From assembly GCA_003194525.1 (NCBI GenBank), contig NBIV01000052.1, positions 186,001 through 250,000 of the forward strand: 64,000 bases of DNA, read 5' to 3'. The DNA comes from Gracilariopsis chorda (Eukaryota > Rhodophyta > Florideophyceae > Gracilariales > Gracilariaceae). Below, piece after piece: positions 46,664 to 58,129 of this stretch. How positions within the stretch are numbered: position 1 is the stretch's first letter; every line of letters begins with the position of its first letter. The notes under the pieces were generated by a model. The model made no database searches. It was given only the letters and a program-made list of their open reading frames with translations, and was not told the origin of the DNA. The translations under genes and the position numbers were made by a program.

Positions 46664-48862
46664 ACACTCACAAAGGCTCAATTTGGCGGAGAATCTGTGC
46701 CGGAAAGAGAGGCCTAACTATATGCAAACATGCACGTGTTCCAACAGTTTTTTAAGAAGTAAAAACGCGCTCGTTTCCAAGGGCTTAATTTGGCAGACGA
46801 GAGAGCTGCACCACTTTCTTTGCTAGCTGGCGTGATGCATAACAAGCAGCGCCGAAGTGGCTTTGTTCTGTGCGGCCGAATCAGTGCCCACTCTTGGGGC
46901 TTTTCAGGCCCTCTTCAGCCAGAACGCAATAGGTATGTCATATAAACATACAACAATACGCGCTGAAACCAACTGCGGCTCTATTTTTCCATCTAACTGA
47001 CCTCCATTTTCTTTGTAATGGCCAACATTCTTTTTGTTTTGTCCAGTCCCAGCCGAAGCCGATCCCATTGGATCAATGGCCAATACATTGGGGTTACGTG
47101 TCACAACAAATCCATTAGTGAGTCTTAGATCAGGAGCACCGCAAGGGTTGGCGCCCAGCTTTGCTTTACTCGTCTTTATGAAAGGCTCTGGGTGCCATAT
47201 AGCACAATTTGCAGAAGGGTTCTGTTGCTGCACATTGTCAATTTGACGGAGAGATTCACTGGAATCTACAACCTTCCGTGCTATTTTACACACACTCTGT
47301 GCAATGATGTTGTCGGCAGTTTGTGGAATTTCTGTGGCCGGAAGGTCAAATTTTGTGCTCTAGTTTGGTTACGGAGGTGGAGGTGTAGCAAAACTCATGA
47401 TAGTTTGAGTATCTAAGGGGTATAATCCAGAGTTGTAAAATCTCTTTACAGCAAGGGGCGCATCCAAAGAACTTTATACAGCCGCAGCTAGTTTCATTTT
47501 CACAAACAAGTGTTCATTAAGGTAAGCACCAGTATACAGGAACAAATCCAATTCATTTCTGCCTTGTTCTTTGAAAATTTTATTTATGCGATCGTCACAG
47601 GTTTGGAGAAAGTGAGAGGTGTTGGCAGGGAGTTCAACAACTTCAATATTTTTGGCGAGCGCAGCTTAATTTATTCCAATCCTTTGCGTGAACCGTGGCC
47701 ATCAATATACAGAAGAATGTTTTCGTCTTGAGGAACAAACTTGCGTGCAAAAGAGTTGAAGTGGATAAATACTTATGAGAGTAACTCTCCGGTGATCGAG
47801 CCTTTTGTGCTGTATGCGATTTTAGTATCCTTAAGAAGCCAATCTTCTTCTCCGAGCCATTGGTAATCTGCTGGCAGCTTTCCGTTTACCTGTTCTGGTA
47901 CCAGTTTCATCCAGTTCTTCACTGCCTTCATCCCTTGTACAATGAGAAACATTGGTGCAATGTGCCCTGCAGCACAACCTATTACAACGAACGTAAGATG
48001 TTTCCTATTGTCTTTCACTTTCATTTGCAGGCCGCCGTTTCTCCGGTTCGCATCACTATATCCCCTATAGTGACGTCCGTATGAAGCGGATATAGCAGTT
48101 TCATCAAAGTTGCAGATTTGTCGCAGATCTGTAAAGATCTCTGGCATCTATCGCTTGGCTTTACTTATCACATCAACCAAAGTTGGGAGATGTTGTGTGT
48201 TTTGCGCGTTAATGCGTTTGAGTACTACGTTTTCCGTCTTGTGCATTGTCAGTAAGAGGTTTCCTGACCGAAACGAGCGCAGAGCCCACATAGATGGCAA
48301 TTGGTTTTTCGACGTCTTACGGTTATCGTTAGCAACTTGCACCATTATCGACCTTATTTCATGCTCTCCGATTGTAAAAGCTCACTCAGATGCCAACATC
48401 GTGCGTTCTACTAGCATATTTCCTTCTGAGAAACTCGGAACTGGTCTGCATCATGCATAGTGCTTTGGTATGGTAAGCAGTCAGTGGGGTATCTGGTTTC
48501 GGCTTTCTCTTATCGCTTTTTTATCCGATGGATAGTACGTTTGCTAATTGGCGTTGCTGTGGAAACGTCTATAACAGTACGGTGCTTTCTGAAAACGTTT
48601 GCCTGCTTCACGGGGGCGTGCCTTCAAATCTTCATGCCGTACCTGGTAGGGCTTTATTTTGGCTCTTTGGCTTCGAATTGATAATAGCATAGTGGTAATG
48701 GTGTCTTGAGACGCTACGTAAGTTCTCAAGGGGTGAAGCTAAACTACTGCAGCCGGTTTCGGAGCCTGTTTGTGAGTTGTTTATGAGCTGCAACCAACTG
48801 AACAAAACTGAAGAGGGCTCTGCCAAATCAAGCTCTATGCCAAACTGAGCCCTTTTCAGGCG
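46664..48862 (-). mobile_element. Pogo-family DNA transposon, pogo-2, degenerate
   Basis: About 2.2 kb, flanked by TA at 46662-46663 (shared with pogo-1) and 48863-48864. The ends are weakly inverted around the motif AGGCTCAATTTGGC (left) and GGGCTCAGTTTGGC (right, reverse complement). The minus-strand transposase is homologous to pogo-1 but more decayed. RSFRSGNLLLTMHKTENVV is followed by a stop near 48147, then the catalytic block ICNFDETAIS (first Asp intact), then a stop near 47773, then LLYIDGHGSRKG (second Asp), then a stop, a frameshift and the VVELPANTSHFLQTCD block (third Asp) in another frame. The C-terminus is seen near 47293-46904. It is non-functional as it stands. Confidence 0.75.
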
Positions 48863-48864
48863 TA

Positions 48865-50387
48865 CTCTCTAAAAGTTTTGAGAAAACAATTATGAAGTAC
48901 ATCAAACATCAGTTTTGTACAAAATTCACACTCACAAACCATCAAATTGAATACCAAGTAAACCGAAAACTTCTCCTTTTTTATGTATTTCAGGAAGCGA
49001 CAGAGAACGTTAGCCTCAAACGGTAGAGATCATTGACATTATATTATTTATATGGAGAATATTTCAGAAAAATCAGAATGTGCCGGGCAAGAAGGTATTG
49101 GAACCATTCTATCATGACATGGTGTTCTTGAACTTTTAAACAACGCATGACGATTCAGCAAAGTCCCAAGTTGCACTAAAGAAACTTAAACGCCTGCGTA
49201 GCAATCTGTGGAGAGCATTTGAAGCGAAGAGTATCTCAAAGATTGAAAGGAATTGGTTTACTTCATTTCTACCTTAACCGAGGGCTTTATGCGAACTTAA
49301 ATTTCTTTATGGTTACTTTCATTCTATAATTCAACATTTTCGAAGAGGATACTGAATAAAAACACACCAATCTATTACAGTGCATCTCAAGTAATACGAT
49401 TGTGGCTAAAAATAAGCTTACAGAGGCTTTAGTGTGGAAACATGATTGAGGCGCTATGTGTATTAGCGATTTACGAGCCTATAACAGAACAAGAGGTAGA
49501 TATTTCCACATAGATAATTCTAGGAGCACACTTCGAGGTAGTGGAGCAATTAAGCAGTGCTACGGAAAATAACCAAGAGAACGACTGTACAGAGAAGCGC
49601 AAAATTTGTCTAGCAGTAGTTCCAGTCACTAAGTTATTGCAGCAGTGCATAGTGTGGTAGCAGTAATTACAACCGCAGATGTAATGCAGGAGACCGGAAG
49701 CTTTATGAAAACGGATTTGTGTATTGAGATGAAATAGGAAGAGAGAGAATTTCAAAAGCAGACCAAGTATTAATAATATAGTTGCTTGTTGTTGCAATTT
49801 GGGAAGCAAGTGGTTGGCCATTTTTACGTAGATATATTTGAATAGAATAAGTGTTACATTGATATTTAGAAAAAGATCTAAATGTCTCTTTTCCAATCTC
49901 GCCAGATTGCTCAACTCAATACCGATCGGCACCTAACCTCTTTTGCGTCCGAAGGGAAGAGATAAAAGCCGCTGTTGCTTTGAAAAGGCATGCCAATAAT
50001 ACTACTACCCGTTGAAGAAATCTTACTTGCAGTTTTTCTCATCCGAAAACACAGAAATGTTTTAGAAGTAATTCATTTTTGATCTATTGAGTTGTTTGCA
50101 TTAAAGTCGTTCTCGTTTATGAATTCTATCATCGTGCAATTATTTCAAAGTTTTGTCTGCTTTCAGTATCTGCTGTAAGTGACGGACCGATATCTGGAGG
50201 TTTAGATCTTTTTCTAATCGGACGCAGTAAAATATTTTTTGCGTACTTCATGTAAGACAGTACAATTTGATTGCAGTGATACTATGTTTGGAGTTTATGA
50301 CGTTTTGATTTCGGTTTGGAACTTGAGAAGCTGCAGGCAGCTTTTACCGAGCGGTGGACATGCTCTGCTATCTTTGGAAAGAACAGT
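48865..50387. other. AT-rich intergenic region
   Basis: Noncoding sequence between pogo-2 and the Harbinger element. Only short frames without domains; no repeat recognised. Confidence 0.45.
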
Positions 50388-51305
50388 ATTGGGCGACTAA
50401 GAAAAACACAAAGACACGATTTGTGTGTGCACATTGGAGGCCAAACGGTCGTATTTGTATGTACACAAACGCCACATTTCGTCGCTGTTCGACCACGGAT
50501 GTAATTGGGTGCACGTGCGCACAAACTCACATACCCTTGGTACTGGCCATGGCTTCCACGGCGTCCCCAACTCTCCGCGCCCTTCCCATTTCGTACCCGG
50601 ACATCACAGCGACTTTTTCTGCAAGGGTTCCCACCCAAACCTCTACCTTTGACCTAGGCCTCGGTTTCGTTTTGCGCTGTGATTTTGCGTTCAATTCCGC
50701 TTCGCTTTCGAACTCAAGGCCTCCGTGGTCGGGACAACAATTCTTTGCTTGCTATTGCGCTGTGCTTTTGCTTCTTTCTTCGCATTGCTTTTAAAATCAA
50801 GGCCCCCGCGATTGTAAATGAACAATCCTCCTCACCACCTCGCTCTTCAAGTAGTAAGCCACCATCGCGTGAAGAGATAAGAGATCGTGGAACAAGACTT
50901 TCCAAGGAGAAGCACACCTTCTGTCAATCGGAACCGCGCGCTGATACAAGATCAGATTCTTGTGACGCAACGACTACATTTTGCAGTGGCAAACTATCTC
51001 TACACTGCATTCAAGAATCAAACTGCTGCAGTTGTGGGATAGGTGCAACGGTTTTTTGGGTTCACGATTTGTTTGTACTGCAGTCTCCAAGCGATTTGAG
51101 CGGCCATTCCAGACATACAAAAACACTTTGTGCTACATTAACGTGTGTGCACTTGTGCTTGCAGCCATCTGCAGTGCAAAAGGAATGGTGTGAAGACTTC
51201 AGTGAAGAGGTGACCCTCGCCCAATCATCAGAGTTGAATGCTTCTGGTCAGCAAGCAACGAATTCAGGATCATTACCACCGTACAAAACACCCGATCAGA
51301 GCAAC

Positions 51306-52295
51306 ATGTTCGTGAAACGCCCTTCTGCGTCGTTGGAACGTTCTGTGGGCACCGATGTAACTCCAGTATACAAACGTGGTTCTCATGCGGAAACTATACG
51401 CAACATTGCACCACGAAAAACCGTTTGCAAACCAAAGCAAAGAAAAAACAGTACTGCATCTCCACAAACTGTTCTAAAGAAACAGGGCGGAAAGGTTACA
51501 AGAAAAGGAAGCACTGGGGTTGGCAGAGGAGCTACATTTACAGAACCTGAACTTAACAGTTTGCTGGAGGCACTTGAAACCAATTTACCGGTTGGCAGCG
51601 AGGAGTGGGAAGCTGTAATAGGCCTACACAAGGCCAAGTTTCCTAATGAAAATCGTACACCCGATTCGTTGAGGAGAAAATATGCATCTCTGTACCATAG
51701 AAATGCTCCGACTGGAGACCCGAGAATTCCTGAGACCGTGTTGCGAGCGAAGAAAATTAAAAGGGATATGACAGAGCGAGTTGATTTGGGGGACGATGAT
51801 GACAGCGGTGTAGAAGGGGTGTTTTCTGGAGATGAGGAAAGACAGCATACTGAAGAAATTGTACCTGAGGATCATGAATTTCCTCCCACCGGAGAAATAG
51901 ATGCAGTACCCATTGTAGGATCGGACACACCAAGCAGTACGATCCCTTTGTTTCCCATTGTTCACAAACGACCAGAGCGGCATGTCAGAGAGGAGGCCGA
52001 CATCATGGAACTATTCAAAGCATCATTGTTGCAGGACAGAGAGTTTCGAATGGCCGAAAAGGAACGTTTGCAAATAGAAAGGGAGGAGGACAGGGCGCGA
52101 AGTATGGTAGAGGCGAAGCTACGTAAAGAACAACTTGAAGAGGAACGAAAAGCTCGTCAGAAAGAGAGGGATGAAGCTCGCAGGCAACGTGAAGAGGACC
52201 GTCGAAATCGGGAGTCATTCATGCAAATGTTTATGATGTTTATAGCCGAAGGCCATACGAATGCTAATAAAGATACGGAAAGTCTCCTGCACTAG
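51306..52295 (+). CDS. Myb/SANT-like DNA-binding protein of the Harbinger element
   Basis: 329 codons from the first in-frame ATG (51306). The frame is open upstream to 50679 without an ATG, so an upstream exon starting near 50549 is possible and the N-terminus is uncertain. A helical Myb/SANT-like domain lies at nt 51519-51770 (GRGATFTEPELNSLLEAL, then SEEWEAVIGLHKAKFP, then RTPDSLRRKYASL), similar to the DUF6818-type domains of protist transposon proteins. After an acidic stretch (DLGDDDDSGVEGVFSGDEE), the last about 110 residues form a highly charged coiled coil rich in Arg/Glu. In Harbinger elements the Myb-like partner brings the transposase into the nucleus and to the ends. Its stop abuts the transposase stop with no spacer. 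The frame is intact. Confidence 0.75.
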   Translation: MFVKRPSASLERSVGTDVTPVYKRGSHAETIRNIAPRKTVCKPKQRKNSTASPQTVLKKQGGKVTRKGSTGVGRGATFTEPELNSLLEALETNLPVGSEEWEAVIGLHKAKFPNENRTPDSLRRKYASLYHRNAPTGDPRIPETVLRAKKIKRDMTERVDLGDDDDSGVEGVFSGDEERQHTEEIVPEDHEFPPTGEIDAVPIVGSDTPSSTIPLFPIVHKRPERHVREEADIMELFKASLLQDREFRMAEKERLQIEREEDRARSMVEAKLRKEQLEEERKARQKERDEARRQREEDRRNRESFMQMFMMFIAEGHTNANKDTESLLH

Positions 52296-53324
52296 TTAAC
52301 GTTTTAAAATGGAGTTGGCCTCAACACTCAAGAATGGCATAAACGTGTGCAGTATTTGGTTGATGCCGACAAGACGTGTGCGAGCATTGAAGAGTCGAAC
52401 GACTAAGTTGAGAATCAGTTTTCGCTCTCCCCGTTCTTCGAAAACGAAACGCTCGTTTAAACGAGGAAATGATCCCTGAAAAGCCCTCATGCCCCACTCT
52501 GAAGCTTGTCTTACAGATGTTGCCTGGCGTGAATTCAATAATTCAGTTCTGCTGTTTGCCATCGGCAGCAGCTGCGCAGACTTTACCAGAAATGGATATT
52601 CACCTTTACTGAATGCCGGATCGACAATACATGTAGCACCACAATCGTTGTACACCCGTTCAAGTTTTTCATATATCTTACCCCATTCTGCGATGATGGA
52701 GGCATGCATAGATCCGGGTGCATTGAAAGCTGCGGCAATGACCACTCCAGCAGGGACAAAGACAAAAACATTTCCTACATAGTGGTCGTGGGTCCACCCA
52801 TTTTAGAACATATTTTGTATTATTGCATGGACTCTTTGCTGCAAATAAAGCTCCAAACCATTTGCCATGGCATAGAAATCGTCAAAGAGCGAATACTTCT
52901 CTTGAATCGCATTCCTGTATTGAGCAACCTCCAAAGCCGTTGGCATGCGTATCTTCGCATTATTATCTTTACGCAGGGCTCTTAGAAGAATTGTTCTTCC
53001 AAACTGTAAAACAATTGAGCACACAGAGGAAGTTATTCCAAATATCATGCACAAAATCGTATTAGATCCCTTGGTGCGATACCATGATAGAGTGAGAGCT
53101 AAACATTGGGTAGCATTGAGAGAACTAGGGCGACCACGCAATTTTGCTCTTGACCTAATAACCCGAATGTTTCCATCTCTGCTATAAGGCGTGTAGCTCT
53201 CGTAAACAGGCTGAAAAGATGAAAGAAGATACAAAAATGTTTTGTGTTCAGAGCCACAAAACGTTATCAGCGATTGAATGCATCCTGATCCGTACAATAT
53301 ATTAAACGCAGAACATGAAGGGTG
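52296..53324 (-). pseudogene. Harbinger transposase (DDE_Tnp_4 type) with one nonsense codon
   Basis: The minus-strand frame contains LALTLSWYRTKGSN and IFGITSSVCSIVLQFGR (N-terminal region), then NGWTHDHYVGNVFVF, APGSMHASIIAEWG, CIVDPAFSKGEYPFLVKS and RQASEWGMRAFQGSFPRL. These match the order of the Harbinger DDE domain, with likely catalytic residues in THDHY, VDPAF and SEWGM. One in-frame TAA at about 52797-52795 interrupts it between IIQNMF and NGWTHD; downstream the frame is open to the stop at 52296. No in-frame ATG exists near the N-terminus before the upstream stop near 53325, so the true start may be in another exon. Confidence 0.82.
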
Positions 53325-53684
53325 TTATAATGCTTTACAAGTAATTCGTCGGTCACGATGGCGTTGAGCATTTAGCGTTATGATTTTTTGAAAGTGCATT
53401 CCGGTTTTGGTTATGCAGCGTTGTTGGTGTAATAAAATCAGGAAAGGCATCATCTTGAAAACAACGCTTTTGCAGTGGGTTTCAATTTCAGTCTTTGTTT
53501 AAAGTGAATGAAGGCGACGACGGTCTGATTACATAGATGGTGCAACCACGGTGCTTTCTGCCTTGGAGATGAAGGAATGTGTCTTTATGTTTTTCGCACA
53601 TGATTGGTATGCACATTACGCAAAGGAACAAATACTGAGTAATATGTGTCTGTACACATTTTATGTTTTTCGGAGTCGCCCATT

Positions 53685-54729
53685 TCTTGGTGGAGTGCGA
53701 ACACTTATTCTTTCTTGTACTCGGTCAAGCATTTTGTCCTTGTCATTTCCCAGGCTGAAGATGAGAAAGGTGTTGAGTGGACAGTTCGGAATAACGGCAC
53801 TTTGTATTGGGCAAGAGATTTGAATTTTAAGAAAATTCCGCCTTCATTTGTGACATGTGTCATACACTATTTCGTGGGTTTAAAAGAGTTTTTGTGCTGC
53901 GTTATCTATGCTATATCTGCGATAGAACGCCGCTGCACTATTTTTGATTAATGCTGCAGAATTTTCTGTCGAGGCCTATCGTCGAGATCAACATGCTGCA
54001 AGGGGAAGGTCAAGCGGAGCGTGGGCAATTTGGTTTCCGATGGTGAGATGTTCATCGTGCGCGTTGTCTGGGCGGTGCTGATTGTGCTGATTTAGTAGAA
54101 TTTCGTTCTGCAACCGGGGTTCCGCCGTTGCCGTCTCTATCCCGTCGGACGGCATAGGGGCGTGGCGCGAGTGGCTGAGAGCAGGGAAGAGGATTCTCTC
54201 TCAAAGGTTAGGCGCTTGAGCGGGCAGAGAAAACCGGAAGAGTACGGCGAAGGAATAAGAGGCAAGATTTTTAGACTCAAAACTTGAAAGTGTGAAGTTT
54301 CTACGAGCTCGCGTGTGCGGTTCTTCTACTGAGGCCCGTTCTCAACAAACATGAAGTTGTGCTACAAGGATGAAGGGTTATCTCATCCATCCGACTCGAA
54401 ACGGTAGAAGGATTGCTGGCCTTGGGTACTCAATGGGAGATATCTTGGTCTACCATACGGATGTTCTTATTAACAACTCAACCTATCTTCGTAGACCTCT
54501 GCCTGCGGGCAATCGGCTCCAGTGCAGTGGGTGCAGGAGAAAGGTTAGGGCAGTCCGGTCAGGACCAAACGTCTACTTTGGTGGCACTCCTTCCCGTGCC
54601 ACCGGGCTTGCATCTTACGATAGCGAACAGGCTTTGCAATATCGCTCCAAGTTGAATGCCTCGGATCTCCTTGCTGCTTTCTAATCGCGGCGAAGACAAC
54701 TTTTCACTTCAGATACAATTCTGCCCTTT
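53685..54729. other. Region between the Harbinger element and protease 2
   Basis: Mostly noncoding. It holds one short ATG frame (54370-54684, listed separately) and a GC-richer patch near 54000-54250. No transposon ends recognised. Confidence 0.4.
54370..54684 (+). CDS. Small hypothetical frame of 104 codons
   Basis: Starts with ATG and ends with TAA. The product has a Cys pair (LQCSGCRRK) but no recognisable domain. It lies convergently just downstream of the protease gene and may simply be chance. I do not recognise it. Confidence 0.18.
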   Translation: MKGYLIHPTRNGRRIAGLGYSMGDILVYHTDVLINNSTYLRRPLPAGNRLQCSGCRRKVRAVRSGPNVYFGGTPSRATGLASYDSEQALQYRSKLNASDLLAAF

Positions 54730-55837
54730 CTATGCATAAGCTTCTTCTTCAGGTGAAGCCTCGACGTCGTCCTCCTCGCTCGCCCTATCACGCATTCTTT
54801 TCAAGTCCAGCCTTACACCTATCCGAGTGGGCTTATGCCTCCAACTAGCTTCCCCTTCAGATGTTTTTGTATCCGCGTTAACTGCTGCCATCCTGCGGAA
54901 CGAACTGTTGGTATCCCCGCGAATCAGTTTTGAGATCGCTCGCCTATACGACCAAAGCCGGGCGTACCATGCCACCCCACCGGGTTCTGCGCAACCCTTT
55001 GTTGAGAAGCTAGTGCTTGCGAATTGGATCACCTTTCCTTCTTCGTTCACCCGGAAAAGGGGTCCCCCACTATCACCATCTATCATTTCCGGAACAAACA
55101 GGAACGAACAGCGTTAGTCATCTTACCTCCGTCTCCCACAGTCATGAACAGACGGATAATACAAACCTACAGCAAGTATCCGTTTTGCCCTCCGTCGGGA
55201 AGCCCACAGATGTTGCACAAACTTGGACCCTGTTATCCAGTGTTTGTCGAATACTATTAATCTCACGCTGCGAACATGTGCTGAAGTTTTGTGTTACAAC
55301 ATTCGTTTCCATCGCTTCAACTGCGCGTGTGCCGTCTTCGTCCACAGATCCATATCCTGCCGCAATAACGGTGCTGCCCTGTACAGGAGCCGTTCCAATC
55401 CGTACAGGATGATATTTGTGCTCTACAATATCGTCTTTCAGTTTGAGCATCGCCACGTCATTCCGAAAGTCGTTCAAGTCGGACTGGAACTTCTTCTGCA
55501 AGAAGATATCCTCCAAGAAGTACCTGCGTTCAGATTCATCTGGAATCGTTAGTTTGCTTCCGATGTACACATGCGTTTTTTTCTTATCCGCGTCGTCTCC
55601 GGTACCGTATGCGTCCACACAATGCGCGGCAGTCAATATCCATCGCCTCGCTACAACGCTTCCGGTGCATGTGTAGTAGAATCCGTTGTTCGTAATTATT
55701 TGTATATACGCCAGATGTCGAACGTAAAGATACGCTGCCGTGCGTCCTCCAACAACTCGTTTTTGTTTGGTTCCTTGGGCAGTAGAACAAAGCAAAGTCA
55801 GAGTCGCGATTGCGACAAAACAAAGGAACCGTCTCAT
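54730..55837 (-). CDS. Secreted trypsin-like serine protease (S1A) with charged C-terminal tail
   Basis: 338 residues from the ATG at 55837, with a signal peptide (MRRFLCFVAIATLTLLCSTA) and activation site at VVGG. The catalytic His lies in TAAHCV, Asp in RNDVAMLKL and Ser in GDSGGPLF; the Asp before the loop (TDTCYGDSGG) predicts cleavage after Lys or Arg. Exons 55837-55171 and 55079-54730 are split by a 91-nt intron (GTAGGT donor, GATAG acceptor), with coding length divisible by three. The intron position and phase are identical to those of the protease at 27677-28619, so the two are paralogues. Beyond the protease domain is a tail of about 65 residues, basic and then acidic (RASEEDDVEASPEEEAYA), absent from the other copy. 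The gene appears intact. Confidence 0.9.
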
Positions 55838-56951
55838 CACCGTAGAACAAGCAAGAACTTACAAGTTCCATGCTCGCCAGACTCCCAACATTACATATGC
55901 TGCCATTCCCACCTATTTCGTGCTACCCCACTGCGATGACCGAAATTCTCCCAAAGCACTCTCATGTTTGTCCGTTATCCTCCCCTGGCAACAAATTTAC
56001 ATGAAACCTACAATCGGAAGCTGACTTTCGGTGTGCGCTGTCAATAGTAGCTACAAAACGTATGTTATCGGGACTAAACCTTACCCCATCATTTGGTCCC
56101 ATGCTCCGCCATACCAAGCACATACTCTCCATGGGAAGGAATAGCGTACTGGCCCTTGGCCTGGCTTGTGACCAAAGAATCCCTCAAACTTTTTACTATG
56201 AATTTGTAATGTATGTATTCTAGATGGTGCTGACTCGTGCTGACTCGTTCTGTTTTTGCATTGCTTTCGGCGGGCCTGCGTTTGAGTTCGCATTCCGTTT
56301 TACTCGTTCTGTGTATGGTGCCGCTGCGAAACTGAGGAAACGAATTGGACCTTTGCGCAGCCAGAGAACTGACCTGATTTCGCATTTTGCCTTAAATGAT
56401 ATGCTCTGGACGCATTTGATCGTGAACTCCATGTACTTCGTATTGCCAGGAGAATAGCATGCGGCGAACCGTATGGTCTTTGCGCAGATCTGGTGTTGTT
56501 TCCATGGCCAGGCACGTGGAATGTGAATAGCGTACGGTAACGGATTTCAAAAGTACTGACGACCAGCAAGATGGCTATCTTGCACACACAAATACTCGAA
56601 GATATACAGCGTGGTATACTCAAACTTGGACAGTTGGACTTTCCTGCCGAAGTCGATGGGGTTGTTGTAGGCCGTTTCGAGCGGTCAGCACCTCGTTGAA
56701 ATCCGCTTCACTACCTCTCGAGCTCTATGAAGCGCTATAAAGAATGACCCAGTATTATAGAAACAGGGCGTTCATTTATTGACTTCAAAGTTTGAAGTTC
56801 AAACAAACAAAACTAATTTGGAAAAACGGGTGGTCAGAAGTATTGACACTTATTGCCAAGTCATTGCGTACGTAAGACATCAACCAACACAATTCACTCT
56901 TAAATGCGCGCTGTAGCACACCAAGACCCCCAGGTCTTCCATGCAGCCCCA
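55838..56951. other. Upstream region of protease 2 and pogo-3 downstream flank
   Basis: No supportable gene. The part next to 55838 should hold the protease promoter. Near 56829 a GTGGTCAGAAG motif resembles the pogo-1 end and may be the left end of pogo-3. Confidence 0.4.
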
Positions 56952-58129
56952 TCAGATATTTCCATTATCAATCAGGTTCAACCGCACCGCGCAGGGTAAG
57001 TGCTCACCTTCAAAGCGGCATTTTGCTCGCACTACGCGTTCTCGAAGTGACCGTATAGCAACTACTGGTTCACAATACCTTTTCGATCGAGCACGAGCCC
57101 GGTTTAGTTCAAAGGCCTGACGAGCCGCACGATTTTTCTGACTCTCCACTTCCAACTTTACACCTGCATCCGCGTCTTTCTTTTTCGGCTGTTCTTTTGC
57201 GTACTGCTTTCCTGCATGCTGCAGCCACAAAAAAAATTGCGGCGTCGCTCATGACAACCACACCATAAGTTGTATCCAAAAATCCTTGTCAGTAAATCAT
57301 AACGTCTCTCTAAATGTCTTCCGCGTTCTTTTTCAGTTCACAGTCTACATTTAAATCATTTCATCTACGCACGCCAGTTTTGCCGGCTTTTTATGACTTT
57401 ATGGTCTGGCTTGCTCGAAAAGCGAATACTCGTCCAGCGGATTGACTCCTGTTTTCCGAAAGCCCGCTTTATTATTCATATCTGTGAACGTTTCTTCATA
57501 TGCAAGTGTGAGAACGCCACAAACGTCAAATTCATGGCACACGCCATGTGCTGGACGTCCTTTGGTGCACTGTTCTATAAAAATTCTCATCCTGGTTTTG
57601 AAAGGAGAGAAGACAGAAACATCAAGTGGTTGGGTCGTACCGCTGATATGAGACGAGAGTGCGTAAGCGATGATGCCAGCTTCTCGGAACATTTCGAGAA
57701 CAGGGATCGAGAGATGTGACCGGTATCCATCGTAGATCAACAGAAGCTTTCATTCATTTGCCCGTAGATCTTTTTTATCATCGATCAATGCAGTACCCCA
57801 TTCACATAAGTTACTCGAATCCACTGCGGCGACCCTTTTTTGCCGTCAGCAAAGCGCCGCGAGGTAGACAATGCGCAATTGAATCAAGGTAGTGATGAAT
57901 CGGGTCGAACCGATGCTGATAGCGCTGTATGCGGAGTTTTGTGCCCTGAAACACAAAGAGGGGTCTACACGTGTCTCCATTTCCGTGCCCTGTGGCAAGC
58001 ATGGTTATTTGATTGACATTTTGAAACGAAGCTGCACACGTCAGAAGCTTATGAGATCTGGTAGTATACCCTTTTCGCCCTCCTCGCCCAGCTGTAGTGG
58101 AAATCACGAAGGGTGGGTATCACACTAAA

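Larger units (their letters stand above)
50391..53681. mobile_element. PIF/Harbinger DNA transposon with both canonical genes
   Basis: 3291 bp. The left end is GGGCGACTAAGAAAAACACA at 50391. The right end, as reverse complement, is GGGCGACTCCGAAAAACATA, ending at 53681. Both are flanked by the 3-bp ATT (50388-50390 and 53682-53684), consistent with the 3-bp target duplication of the superfamily, though TTA/TAA is more usual. It carries a Myb/SANT-like protein gene (plus) and a DDE transposase gene (minus), tail to tail, the two-gene plan known for Harbinger elements. Confidence 0.85.

Noticed and set aside
29793-53324. Single in-frame TAG, TGA and TAA codons in otherwise long transposase frames suggested a variant genetic code or selenocysteine.
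   Set aside because: Host genes in the window end with TAA (anoctamin, genes A and C), TAG (GT14, gene B, protease 1) and TGA (ABC-F), and none has internal stops. All three codons occur as breaks, which is ordinary decay.
53551-53951. Overlapping plus-strand frames of about 90-100 codons near the Harbinger right end.
   Set aside because: They cross the transposon end and its flank, lack domains and are typical chance frames.
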